From Thiogranum sp. (lineage in GTDB: Bacteria > Pseudomonadota > Gammaproteobacteria > DSM-19610), in NCBI GenBank assembly GCA_030148805.1, contig JASBSS010000036.1, positions 1 through 64,000 of the forward strand: DNA of 64,000 nt. Direction: 5' to 3'. This document shows, in pieces, positions 1 to 7,625 of the stretch (the stretch's first letter is position 1; each line of letters opens with the position of its first letter). Position numbers and translations under genes: made by a program. Below the pieces are notes generated by a model. It saw only the letters and a list, made by a program, of their open reading frames with translations. It was not told where the DNA came from and ran no database searches.

Positions 1-2560
1 ACTCGTTGAGCGAGTAGGGGATCATCGCCGCCATGGCCAGCGCGGCGATCAGGCACAAGGTGCACCAGGTGCCGATCTCGATGGGCTGGATGATGATGAA
101 GTAGATGCTCACCACGCCCAGCGGCACGATCAGCACCGCCAGCCCCAGCACCATCCAGGGCATGGTGCGCCAGCGGTCCTTGCCGGCCATCCAGGTCATG
201 GCCAGCTCAAGGGTATAGACAATGGCGCCCAGCGCGCCGTCGGCGATGGGCCAGGCCTTGGAGACATCCGAGGTAATGATGGACTCGGTGCCGTTCATCA
301 CGTCCTTGTTTTCGCCCACGCCGGCGAAGAACGGCTCCCAAACGGAGTCGATATGGCCGAGCTGATAGGCCCCCAGCACGCGGGCGATGAGGAAGCCGAT
401 CAGCGCCAGCACGCCGATGGGCATGCGCTGCAGCCAGGTCGACGGGCAGTAGGCCCAGCCGGGCGGCACGTCCGGCTTGCCCATCATGCCGGCCATGCTC
501 ATGCCCGGCATCATGGGAATCAGCACCGACAAGGCGATCACCAGGGCACCGACCAGGGTGCCGTTGGCATAGGCATCGGGCAGCGGGGTCCAGAACACCA
601 GCGGCGCGAACATCAGCCACAGCCCGACGAAGGCGTTGGCCCACTGCGCCCAGGGGTTGCGCCGCCAGGCATCGGCGGACAGCGCGCTGAAGACGATCAC
701 CAGAATGCCACTGAGTACGTCGCTCCAGGTCATCAGCAGGTTGCGCAATTCGAACGATGGCAAGTCACGATCGGCCATCACCCGCAGCTGGTTGGCGTCG
801 GGCACGAAGTCGCTCATGTAGCCCAGCGTGAACGGACTGGTCACCAGCCAGAAGCCGAGCATCAGGTTGACATAGTGCGGCCAGAGCATGTTGCGGTGGC
901 TCTCCACCATCATGTCAACGTCGTGGCCGACATGCCCGCCACCGGAGGACCCTTGTGCATCGCGTGGCACCAGGGGCATGCCGCACTTGGGGCAACTGCC
1001 CGGCTCACTACGCACAATCTCCGAGTGCATAGGACAGGTGTACTCGGTCACCCGGCCTTCACCGGACTGGGCATGCTGATGGCCGGCGTGCGCGTCCTGC
1101 ACATCAGATTCGTGATGTTCGTGATGTTCGTGATGTTCGCCGTGCGCGTCGAACGGCACGGTGCGCAACTCCAGCGCCATGCCGCACTTGGGACAGCGGC
1201 CCGGTTCACTGGTCACCACCTCGGGGTGCATGGGGCAGGTGTACTCGGCCGCCTGCGACGGTTCGGCGGTCTCCGCCGCTTCCAGGGGCGTGCCGCAGCG
1301 CGGGCAGTTGCCCGGCGAGGACTGGCAGACTTCAGGGTGCATGGGGCAGGCGTGCATGGTGCAGCCGTGCGCCGGTTCGGAAGCTGCTGCGGGATGTTGT
1401 TCGCCTCCGCCGTGGGCATGCGCATGATCGTGCGCCGGGGGGGCGGCCTCGGGGCCGGGTTGCGCGGGGGCCGGGGCCGCCCCGGGCTGGCGTTTTTTCA
1501 TTGCGGCGGTCGGCTCCAGGCCGTGCTCGCGGTACCAGCCGAGCGGGTCAGCCTGCAACGCGGCCACCATTTTCGGCAGCGACTTGCGCAGCGTATGGCG
1601 CGGTTCCCATTCAAGTACATCACGGGCGCGGCTGATGTCCAGCGCGTAGTGGTCGTTGGCCCGGTCGATCATCCAGGGTTTGATGAACTGCTCGCCCGGG
1701 AGCAGACCCTGCGCCCAGGCGCCGGCCTTGGCGATCAGCCCGGGGACGTTGTGCGTCTCAGTCGATTTGCCGCGGATCAGGCGCATGAAGGTATGCTGCA
1801 GCTCATCGTAACTCAGGGTCTCCGGCTCGCCGATGAGGATCGCGATCTCCTCGGGCAGCTGTGCGCGGCGCTCTACGACCCGCTCGATGGCATCCACCGC
1901 ATCCTCCAGGTGGAGATAGGCCTGGCCATGGGAGGTCTCGCCGGAGTACAAGTGCGCGGCGAGCTGCCCCTCGTAGATGCGCTGGATCTGGTGTGCCAGC
2001 GGCGGCGAGTGGCAGACATCGTCGTAGACCCCCGCGTAGCGCAGGATCACGGCCGGGATATCGCCGCGCTCCTCGTGGATCAATGCCTCGGTGCGCACCT
2101 TCGACTCGGGATAGGCCCAGACCGGTCCCAGCGGCCAGTCCTCGGTGATGAACTCCCCCGGCTCGCCCGGCTTGTGCACGAGCATGGTGCTGGAGAAGAT
2201 GAACTGTTCGACCTCGAACCCGCCTTCGCGCAGCCCACGCAGCAGGCGCCGCGTGCCCTCAACCGTGATCCGGTCGTATTGCGGGCTCTGCTTGCCGAGA
2301 AAATCGTAGTACGCAGCCAGGTGGACCACCGCAGCGATCTGCGCGCCGTGGTGCGCACGCAGGATGCGCAGCCCGTCTTGCAGGCTGTCGTCGGAGGTAA
2401 TGTCCACCGGGATATGCGTGCAACCCGGCGGCGGTGGACTCGGCGCTTTACGGTCGAAGCCGACCACATCGCTAAAGTGTCGACTCAGGCGCTGCATCAC
2501 CACCGAGCCTATACGGCCGCTGGCGCCGGTGACGAGCACGATTTTTTTCTCGGAATTCAT
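1..2560 (-). CDS. Fusion: NAD-dependent epimerase + heavy-metal-binding repeats + VKOR-like membrane domain (partial, 3' end off window)
   Basis: The frame is open from ATG 2560 to the window edge (about 853 codons) and is preceded by AAGAGGAGA as ribosome site. Residues 9-17 read VTGASGRIG, a Rossmann NAD(P)-binding loop, and residues 1 to about 350 follow the extended SDR epimerase pattern (VHLAAYYDF; YPESK with the catalytic Tyr/Lys spacing). A Pro/Ala/His-rich linker follows. Then come three Cys/His modules of the heavy-metal-binding type found on copper ATPases: CPMHPE...CPRCG near 399-428, CPMHPE...CPKCG near 440-466 and CPMHSE...CPKCG near 504-529. From about 540 onward the protein is hydrophobic (SPW/VKOR-like), with the redox pair WCTLCL near residue 830, as in vitamin K epoxide reductase family proteins. 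The protein is probably membrane-anchored and handles metal or disulfide redox; the substrate is unknown. It lies in the putative guaA island, next to a methyltransferase-like membrane gene. Confidence 0.82.
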   Translation of the reverse strand, partial: MNSEKKIVLVTGASGRIGSVVMQRLSRHFSDVVGFDRKAPSPPPPGCTHIPVDITSDDSLQDGLRILRAHHGAQIAAVVHLAAYYDFLGKQSPQYDRITVEGTRRLLRGLREGGFEVEQFIFSSTMLVHKPGEPGEFITEDWPLGPVWAYPESKVRTEALIHEERGDIPAVILRYAGVYDDVCHSPPLAHQIQRIYEGQLAAHLYSGETSHGQAYLHLEDAVDAIERVVERRAQLPEEIAILIGEPETLSYDELQHTFMRLIRGKSTETHNVPGLIAKAGAWAQGLLPGEQFIKPWMIDRANDHYALDISRARDVLEWEPRHTLRKSLPKMVAALQADPLGWYREHGLEPTAAMKKRQPGAAPAPAQPGPEAAPPAHDHAHAHGGGEQHPAAASEPAHGCTMHACPMHPEVCQSSPGNCPRCGTPLEAAETAEPSQAAEYTCPMHPEVVTSEPGRCPKCGMALELRTVPFDAHGEHHEHHEHHESDVQDAHAGHQHAQSGEGRVTEYTCPMHSEIVRSEPGSCPKCGMPLVPRDAQGSSGGGHVGHDVDMMVESHRNMLWPHYVNLMLGFWLVTSPFTLGYMSDFVPDANQLRVMADRDLPSFELRNLLMTWSDVLSGILVIVFSALSADAWRRNPWAQWANAFVGLWLMFAPLVFWTPLPDAYANGTLVGALVIALSVLIPMMPGMSMAGMMGKPDVPPGWAYCPSTWLQRMPIGVLALIGFLIARVLGAYQLGHIDSVWEPFFAGVGENKDVMNGTESIITSDVSKAWPIADGALGAIVYTLELAMTWMAGKDRWRTMPWMVLGLAVLIVPLGVVSIYFIIIQPIEIGTWCTLCLIAALAMAAMIPYSLNE
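1111..1137. repeat. Three perfect 9-bp tandem repeats coding His-His-Glu
   Basis: CGTGATGTT occurs three times head to tail. On the minus strand it encodes consecutive His-His-Glu triplets between the second and third metal-binding modules of the fusion protein. The unit is a multiple of three, so copy number can change without breaking the frame. Together with the nearby His-rich linker it suggests extra metal binding. Confidence 0.85.
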
Positions 2561-2627
2561 AGACCCTGTCTCCTCTTGTTAAGAACCGCCGTCCCGGCAA
2601 TGCAGATTTCTCCAGGCCGCAGAATGG

Positions 2628-3290
2628 TCATCCTGGATCGCCCTGATTACCGGAACGTTCCACAAGCTTTCGCCACTGGCCGGGCCGCGGAAAAAACATC
2701 GGCACTTGCCGCTGATAGGCGTGGTATTCCTCACCGAATTCTTCCAAAACTTTTTTCTCCTCGCTGCGCGACAGCAGGGTATAGGCCAGCACGATGACCG
2801 GAAACAACGCGACCGAAAACAGGGTCGGCCAGTGAATCACGCCTTCGCCGAACAGACCGAGAAACAGCCCGGTATACTGCGGATGCCGCACCAGGGCGTA
2901 GAGGCCGGTGGTGGCGAGTCGATTTTCACTGCGCGCGCGGTAGAGTTCGCGCCAACCCTGGATGAAAATACCGATGCCGACAAACAGCAATGCGTAGCCC
3001 AGCAGCATCGAGATCAGCATGCCGGTCTCGCCGATGCCGACCAGCGAGGACCAAAGGTTGGCGTTGAGGGTATAGCGATCCAGGCCGAAGAACCGCGCCA
3101 GCAAATAGATAGTGAGCGGAAAGCCGTACATCTCCGCGTACAGAGCGATAATGAAGGCCTGCACCACACCGGCGCCGGCCCATTCGCGCCAGGTCTTTGG
3201 CGCGAAATAACGGTAAAACAGCCAGGAGGCCACCACGATCATGATCGCGGCAAGACCCCAGGCTCCGGAGTGCGCAATGTTTTCGCTCAT
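2628..3290 (-). CDS. Isoprenylcysteine carboxyl methyltransferase (ICMT/PEMT)-like membrane protein
   Basis: 220 residues with about four to five hydrophobic segments (about 10-28, 42-65, 83-112, 155-173). The family signature RHPQYTGLFLG is at 135-145 and the downstream acidic/Tyr motif LEEFGEEYHAY at 182-192; these are the SAM-binding C-terminal features of the bacterial ICMT/phospholipid methyltransferase family. Bacterial members act on unknown substrates, so no reaction is assigned. The start ATG (3290) overlaps the stop of the upstream transposase remnant (ATGA), so the present leader is IS-derived. A 67-bp gap separates it from the epimerase/VKOR fusion downstream on the same strand, which suggests one transcript. 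Confidence 0.8.
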   Translation of the reverse strand: MSENIAHSGAWGLAAIMIVVASWLFYRYFAPKTWREWAGAGVVQAFIIALYAEMYGFPLTIYLLARFFGLDRYTLNANLWSSLVGIGETGMLISMLLGYALLFVGIGIFIQGWRELYRARSENRLATTGLYALVRHPQYTGLFLGLFGEGVIHWPTLFSVALFPVIVLAYTLLSRSEEKKVLEEFGEEYHAYQRQVPMFFPRPGQWRKLVERSGNQGDPG

Positions 3291-3677
3291 GATGCTTGCC
3301 TCATTAAGTCGTCCCTGAAAAAGTCGAAATTATGCTGGGTTATACCCCATTGCGGCATGACGGTTACGTTGCCGGTAGTAGCCGGCCTCAGCTTTTGCCG
3401 TAGGAAATAGCCCAAGGGTTCCAGCAGCCGGTGGCGGTTAAACCACGAGACCCATTCCAGGGTGGCCAGTTCCACAGATTCCCGCGTCTTCCACGGGCCT
3501 CGGCGATGGATCAGTTCGGCCTTGTACAGTCCGTTGATTATCTCGGCCAATGATTATCTCGGCCAAGGCGTTGTCATAGCGGTCGACCTTGCTGCCGACC
3601 GAAGGTTCAATGCCGGCCTCGGCCAGCCGCATCGCCCGTTCACGGACCTCAGGTGAAAACTTGCTTGACTTGTTCAT
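3287..3677 (-). pseudogene. Collapsed IS3-family transposase (OrfA start joined to OrfB end)
   Basis: Reading from ATG 3677, the first residues (MNKSSKFSPEVRERAMR) are an IS3-type OrfA start. They pass directly into the typical OrfB integrase-core end (VGSKVDRYDNALAE..., KAELIHRRGPWKT, EWVSWFNRHRLLEPLGY), so most of both frames is deleted. A 16-bp tandem duplication at 3535-3566 then shifts the frame. A second shift of about one base near 3405 changes the expected end; the other frame reads TAKAEAGYYRQRNRHAAMG, as in intact relatives. It cannot make an active transposase. Confidence 0.85.
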
Positions 3678-3727
3678 GGCTCCATTCTCTCGGATGTTGG
3701 ATCCTCCTCGAAACCCGGGGCGGTTCA
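3290..3727 (-). mobile_element. IS3-family insertion sequence remnant
   Basis: The left terminus is recognisable on the minus strand as TGAACCGCCCCGGG (3727 down to 3714), a common IS3-group end, 50 bases before the OrfA start. No matching inverted end is visible near 3290, so the right end is lost or decayed. The remnant is about 0.44 kb against 1.2-1.4 kb for an intact element, and separates the ICE remnant from the two membrane-protein genes. Confidence 0.72.
3535..3566. repeat. 16-bp perfect tandem duplication inside the IS remnant
   Basis: TGATTATCTCGGCCAA is present twice without spacer (3535-3550 and 3551-3566). The length is not a multiple of three, and it breaks the transposase frame just after the DNALAE motif. 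It looks like a slippage event after the element was already dead. Confidence 0.9.
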
Positions 3728-3875
3728 TTTTCGAATGCTTCGTTTTTTTCAGATAAAGAGCATTGTTCTTCTGAAACAGAAGCTTAGCAGACCCACAACA
3801 CTATGGCACAGGTCAGTCCATCCTTGCAATCTGCATGACTGAGCGCGGAGTAAGGCCGGCGCAGGACCAGAATGA

Positions 3876-4115
3876 ATGGTTTGGTACAATGTGAATATGA
3901 ATGTGTCCCTTAATCGTCTGGGCGGAATGCTAGCCACGGTAGTCCAACTCGCTCTGAAGTTCATAGTTGGGGCAGTAGGACTGCTCGCCAGCAGCGCCCG
4001 AACAACTCCAGCAAACGACGAGCTCAACAACTCGTTTCGTGGCGGCGTTATGAACCACCGTACAGGAAAATTTGACGACGGAAGCGATCCCGCAGGTTGG
4101 TACGAACGCGATTAG
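3876..4115 (+). CDS. Small conserved-looking ICE protein, convergent with TraG-N gene
   Basis: 79 residues from ATG 3876 (AGGA about nine bases upstream); ATG 3897 (72 residues) is an alternative. A hydrophobic segment (about 20-43) is followed by a polar tail ending NHRTGKFDDGSDPAGWYERD. I associate that RTGK-DDG-DP-GWY tail with short genes beside the TraG-N gene in PFGI-1/ICE-type conjugative elements, from memory and not by search. Its stop overlaps the TraG-N stop (convergent, 4112-4115). Function unknown. Confidence 0.5.
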   Translation: MVWYNVNMNVSLNRLGGMLATVVQLALKFIVGAVGLLASSARTTPANDELNNSFRGGVMNHRTGKFDDGSDPAGWYERD

Positions 4116-5677
4116 CGGCGAGTTCCTTTCGACAGTAGTGTTTTGCCGATTGAGCCCCCTTGGCGACCCGCATCCTGGGCAGGGCTCCGAAGTGGGCTGG
4201 TAGCCGCTTCTATCGATCGTCCTACATGTACGCCTGCCCATGCCATCATCCCACTCCATACGAGTGGAAGCCCCAGATAAAGACTGGTCGTGATCATGTT
4301 GAGCAGCATGCGTTTGATGTCATGCTCACCGGGATTTGCGAACATCTGCAGGAAGACATTCACATCCGGGTACATGGACAGGATGAGGTTCTGGTCCACC
4401 CACAGCGCCAGGTACCAGAGCACGCTCCAGAATTTGACGGTAAAGATAGCCATGGCGCCGATGACCATCATGGAGATGGAATAACGCGACAGCACCACGA
4501 TCATGGGCAGCAAGGCATAGATGCCGAGCAGGAGCACGGCCTGCACCATCGGTAGGGCCTGAAGGACTGCGGTCATGGTGACCGAGAACAACGCCGATGC
4601 AGCCACCACACCACCCGATGCCAGGCCACCTTTGGCAACATTTTCAACAGTACTGAGCAACCCGGTACTGCCGGAATTGTGAGCCACGAGGTCGTTGTTC
4701 GACCACGATGGCGGTGCATTCGCCAGAACGGTCTTGGCCACGGCATCATTTTGCTGTTCGCTGGCCAGGGCCGGCGCGATGGCAACCACGAGGCCTGAAA
4801 AACCGGCCGATGTGGCATCGGCCTCGTTGATCAACTTTTCACGCAGGCCCGCCGAGGCGTCCTCCCACCACTGCTTGCAGTAAGGCCTGCCCCAGGTAGG
4901 TGGTGCCGCAGGATCATATTCGGTATCACGGGCCACATTGTAGGCCCAGCCGCTGACCTGCGTGGTAGCACGCAGGGTGTCATAGTAGCCCGGCGTATTG
5001 CGATAGACTTGCGATCCCATCCAGTCCGGATCGTCGGGGCAATAGGTCGTCAGCAGCGCATTCACCGCAGCGGTGGCGGGTCGTTCTGACTGGTACATCG
5101 ACCGGGCCGGAATGTAACACTGGCTGAAGAAGTCGCTCACTTCCTGGCGCAGACGCGGGTCGGCAATGGTCGCGAGCCGCGCCTGTTGTTCGTAGGTACG
5201 CATATCCGCAGCACTTGGAAGGCCTTCGACTACCGCGTGATTGAATCCCGAGGTCATCGAAAGTACCGCATACCACCACACCGGGATGTTCACCGTGGCC
5301 GGCGAACCGGTAAAGCCGGTGGAACCGTAGGTGCTCTGGGGTGCGGCCACGGTCGCCGTAGGTGGCGTGGGGTCGATCAGCGTTGGTGGCGGCGTATAGT
5401 TGAGTGAAGCCGCGTTCAGTGGCGTCAACGCGGCCGGTTGACCGGATAACACAACCACCAGTAATGCAATAAAGAGCTCCAGCTCCATGCGCCGCAGCGA
5501 CAATCCGGTAACAGTACCGAACTCACCACCTTGCGCCGGTTCCCGCCAATTGTCGATCAGGATGCCAAGGAACGGCAGGAACACGATACCGGTGCCGACC
5601 AGCACATCCCACAAAATGCCGTAGAAGGTCCAGCCGAATAACGTAGTGAAGAGTTCGAGATAGCTGTCGACGGTCAT
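4112..5677 (-). CDS. TraG N-terminal-domain conjugal transfer protein (ICE type)
   Basis: 521 residues. Membrane segments lie near the N-terminus (LFTTLFGWTFYGILWDVLVG; MELELFIALLVVVL), followed by a long soluble periplasmic-type region with several Cys (CYIPARSMY, TYCPDDPDW, YCKQWWED), then a cluster of membrane helices (about 340-440) and SLYLGLPLVWSGMMAWAG near the end. This is the layout of the TraG-N family used in mating-pair stabilisation by GI-type integrative conjugative elements. The start overlaps the stop of a truncated upstream gene (ATGA), so it was part of a transfer operon. The frame is intact although its neighbours are gone; it is probably non-functional for lack of partners. 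Confidence 0.8.
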   Translation of the reverse strand: MTVDSYLELFTTLFGWTFYGILWDVLVGTGIVFLPFLGILIDNWREPAQGGEFGTVTGLSLRRMELELFIALLVVVLSGQPAALTPLNAASLNYTPPPTLIDPTPPTATVAAPQSTYGSTGFTGSPATVNIPVWWYAVLSMTSGFNHAVVEGLPSAADMRTYEQQARLATIADPRLRQEVSDFFSQCYIPARSMYQSERPATAAVNALLTTYCPDDPDWMGSQVYRNTPGYYDTLRATTQVSGWAYNVARDTEYDPAAPPTWGRPYCKQWWEDASAGLREKLINEADATSAGFSGLVVAIAPALASEQQNDAVAKTVLANAPPSWSNNDLVAHNSGSTGLLSTVENVAKGGLASGGVVAASALFSVTMTAVLQALPMVQAVLLLGIYALLPMIVVLSRYSISMMVIGAMAIFTVKFWSVLWYLALWVDQNLILSMYPDVNVFLQMFANPGEHDIKRMLLNMITTSLYLGLPLVWSGMMAWAGVHVGRSIEAATSPLRSPAQDAGRQGGSIGKTLLSKGTRR

Positions 5678-5853
5678 GCCCCGCTCCCCTGCAGTGCGGC
5701 CAGCACCTGGCCTAGCAGGTTCTGCCCCAACACCAGCTCGATCACGACAAGCCAGGTCACGATACGCCAGCGTACAGCGAGCAAGTTCGTGGCCTGTGTG
5801 TCATCCAGACGTCCCCAACGTTCAAGGGTGTTCACGATCCATGGCCAGCCCAT
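5674..5853 (-). pseudogene. 3' remnant of the ICE gene upstream of the TraG-N gene
   Basis: In the frame ending TGA 5674-5676, 59 residues from ATG 5853 read MGWPWIVNTLERWGRLDD... and end in a hydrophobic helix (RIVTWLVVIELVLGQNLLG). It resembles the C-terminus of a small hypothetical protein that precedes the TraG-N gene in ICEs. The frame is still open to about 5886, where a stop appears; the AlpA-like gene begins inside this stretch. I infer that a deletion joined integrase-proximal DNA to the transfer region at about 5865-5885. Confidence 0.55.
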
Positions 5854-5865
5854 CGGGTTGAGCCA

Positions 5866-6108
5866 ATGAGCAACGGAGACCAGACCCTACCGGGTAAGAC
5901 CCTGATCAACCGAAAGACTCTACTGGCGATGATCCCGCTGTCGGATCGCGCCATCTTCAATATGGAGAAGCGCGGTGAATTCCCGCGTCGGATCGCGCTG
6001 ACCAGCCGTAACGTCGCCTGGGACCTGGCGGAGGTTGAGGAGTGGATCGAGTCGAGGAAACAATCTGGGGAGCAGGCTGAACGCCCCGGCATTACTGTCG
6101 TTGCTTAG
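5866..6108 (+). CDS. AlpA-family phage/island regulator
   Basis: 80 residues. The core INRKTLLAMIPLSDRAIFNM, then RGEFPRRIALTSRNVAW and EVEEWIESRKQ, matches the AlpA/MerR-like winged helix that regulates P4-type integrases and excision. It converges on the integrase gene with a 17-bp overlap. The ribosome site is poor (GGTTGAGCCA before ATG), and the upstream DNA is the broken ICE gene, so its own promoter may be lost. Confidence 0.8.
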   Translation: MSNGDQTLPGKTLINRKTLLAMIPLSDRAIFNMEKRGEFPRRIALTSRNVAWDLAEVEEWIESRKQSGEQAERPGITVVA

Positions 6109-7291
6109 TCGTCCACTCGTCGATCATATCAGCCCAGTCTTGTAACATCGCCGTACGCTGCTCACGGTACTCGGCCTTGTTATAGATAGCCCTCACTCCC
6201 CTCTGCTCATGAGCAAGGCACTTCTCGATCCAGTCAGTGTTGTAACCTGCCTCATGCAGTAGCGTACTAGCAGTTCGGCGTAGATCATGCGGACCAAATT
6301 TTCCAAGCTGCTCACCATCTTTCTGCGCAGCCTTATACGTCGACGATAGAACACGATTCAGCGTTGCGGCGCTCATCGGTAAGTCCGAATCATACCGGGA
6401 GGGAAGCACGTACTCAGATCCACCTGCGAAGGTCTTCAGCGCGATGAAGATATCGAGCGCCTGGCGTGACAGGAATACCAGATGCGGAGTTCTTCGTTTC
6501 ATCCGCTCTTTCGGAATCGTCCAAAGCGCCTCGCTGAAATTGATTTCCGACCATGTCGCGTTGGACAGCTCGGACTTTCTCACCATGGTCAGTAATAGCA
6601 ACTTTATCGCAGCCCGGTATTGCGGCGATGTCCCAACCCGGTCCATGTACCGATACATCAGCCCAATCTCTGCCGGTGTCAGCGCGCGGTCACGCGGCTC
6701 AAATCTGGCGATCGTGGATGGACGCACCATTTCCGCAGGGTTTTCCACATTCTGCCCACGTTCAATTGCCCAACGATAGACCTGCAACACCACTTCTCGG
6801 ACATGCACCGCCGTTGCTGGTGCTCCCCTTTCGACGATGGCATCGGTCAATGCGCGCAAATCCTCATGGGTAATTTCGCTTAGCTTCTGATTGCCAAACC
6901 GCTTTTTCAGTTCGCGTGTATATACCGACTTGCGCATGTCGCGTGTCGACTCAGCCATCTGATAACCACGCAGCCATTTTTCGGCCCAGGCACCGAACGT
7001 CTCGGCATTCTTCACACGCTTCTTGTCGCGTGCCTTTTCCCTAGCCGGTGATTTCCCGGCCGCAATCATCTTCTTTGCTTCGCTGAGTCGTTCCCGTGCT
7101 TCTGCAAGCGTGACGCCACGCTTGCCATACCGGCCTATCGTCAGCGTCTCCTGTCGACCGTTCATCGAGTAGTTGTATCTGAAGGAGATACCTCCTGCTG
7201 GTGTCACCGCCACATAGAGCCCATCGCGGTCGTTCACTTTGTAGAGTTTGTCCTGGGGCTGCAAATTGCGCAGCTTGGTATCGGTCAGCAT
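6092..7291 (-). CDS. P4-type tyrosine integrase (DUF4102/Arm-binding N-terminus)
   Basis: 399 residues, full length. The N-terminal arm-binding domain (about 1-90) is followed by a SAM-like core-binding domain (100-185) and the catalytic domain. The tyrosine recombinase residues are visible: Arg238 (MVRKSEL), His335 and Arg338 (HDLRR), His361 (LAHEQ) and Tyr370 (IYNKAEY). The start ATG 7291 faces the 3' end of guaA 308 bp away, across repeat-rich DNA, and transcription runs away from guaA. This fits an integrase that uses the guaA terminus as attachment site. The protein looks intact and could still be active. Confidence 0.93.
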   Translation of the reverse strand: MLTDTKLRNLQPQDKLYKVNDRDGLYVAVTPAGGISFRYNYSMNGRQETLTIGRYGKRGVTLAEARERLSEAKKMIAAGKSPAREKARDKKRVKNAETFGAWAEKWLRGYQMAESTRDMRKSVYTRELKKRFGNQKLSEITHEDLRALTDAIVERGAPATAVHVREVVLQVYRWAIERGQNVENPAEMVRPSTIARFEPRDRALTPAEIGLMYRYMDRVGTSPQYRAAIKLLLLTMVRKSELSNATWSEINFSEALWTIPKERMKRRTPHLVFLSRQALDIFIALKTFAGGSEYVLPSRYDSDLPMSAATLNRVLSSTYKAAQKDGEQLGKFGPHDLRRTASTLLHEAGYNTDWIEKCLAHEQRGVRAIYNKAEYREQRTAMLQDWADMIDEWTTKQRQ

Positions 7292-7317
7292 GATAAGGGC
7301 CTCCGTGGAGCCAAAAG

Positions 7318-7471
7318 TACCATGATTTTTTATGGCATGGTATTTAGACTCTTTATTGTTTTATATCAATGACTTGACTGATTTTGATACCATGAATGTC
7401 TTGGAAAGCATGGCATGGTATTTTGTCGAAGCCCTGATCTTGAGGGCAACGATACCATGATTTATACCATG
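7318..7471. repeat. Cluster of ATACCATG-type boxes in both orientations before the integrase gene
   Basis: Copies or near copies of (A)TACCATGA: 7318-7325, 7336-7343 (inverted, CATGGTAT), 7387-7394, 7414-7421 (inverted), 7452-7459 and 7464-7471. Two inverted copies carry a preceding GCATGG/TATGG. The region is AT-rich compared with its flanks. Position and spacing suit arm-type integrase sites or excisionase/AlpA-like binding sites. Confidence 0.7.
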
Positions 7472-7488
7472 AAAAAAGTTTGCTTGGA

Positions 7489-7591
7489 GGTGCCAGCCAG
7501 TGCCAGCAGGTGCCAGACGAAAACGTGAATTACTCAGTTAATACAATGAGTTATGATCTGTTTGATGCCGGTCGGTGCCAGCCAGTGCCAG
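7489..7591. repeat. Two 18-bp direct repeats (GGTGCCAGCCAGTGCCAG) next to guaA
   Basis: Perfect copies at 7489-7506 and 7574-7591, 85 bp apart. Each contains internal GTGCCAG halves, and further halves lie at 7509-7516 and 7584-7591, each followed by ACG. The second copy ends 9 bp before the guaA stop codon. They are probably recombinase or accessory-protein binding sites flanking the crossover point. Confidence 0.75.
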
Positions 7592-7625
7592 ACGTGGAAT
7601 CATTCCCACTCAATCGTCGCCGGCG
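7590..7625. other. Putative attachment site at the guaA 3' terminus
   Basis: The last codons of guaA (ATTGAGTGGGAATGA on the minus strand) lie between the integrase-side repeats and the gene body. The guaA 3' end is a known target of P4-type island integrases. I found no second copy of this core at lower coordinates, so the far boundary would be outside the window or lost. Confidence 0.45.

Noticed and set aside
1111-1137. Short tandem repeats as a possible CRISPR or VNTR array
   Set aside because: Only three 9-bp units with no spacers, within a coding frame; no cas genes in the window.
353-2797. 814-codon plus-strand open frame
   Set aside because: It is antisense to the epimerase/VKOR fusion. 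The minus frame has a ribosome site and recognisable motifs, while the plus translation is a His/Gln/Arg-rich shadow typical of GC-rich DNA.
3749-4259. Two minus-strand frames (3749-4030 and 3930-4259)
   Set aside because: They overlap the TraG-N end and the small ICE gene, have no ribosome sites and no recognisable sequence.
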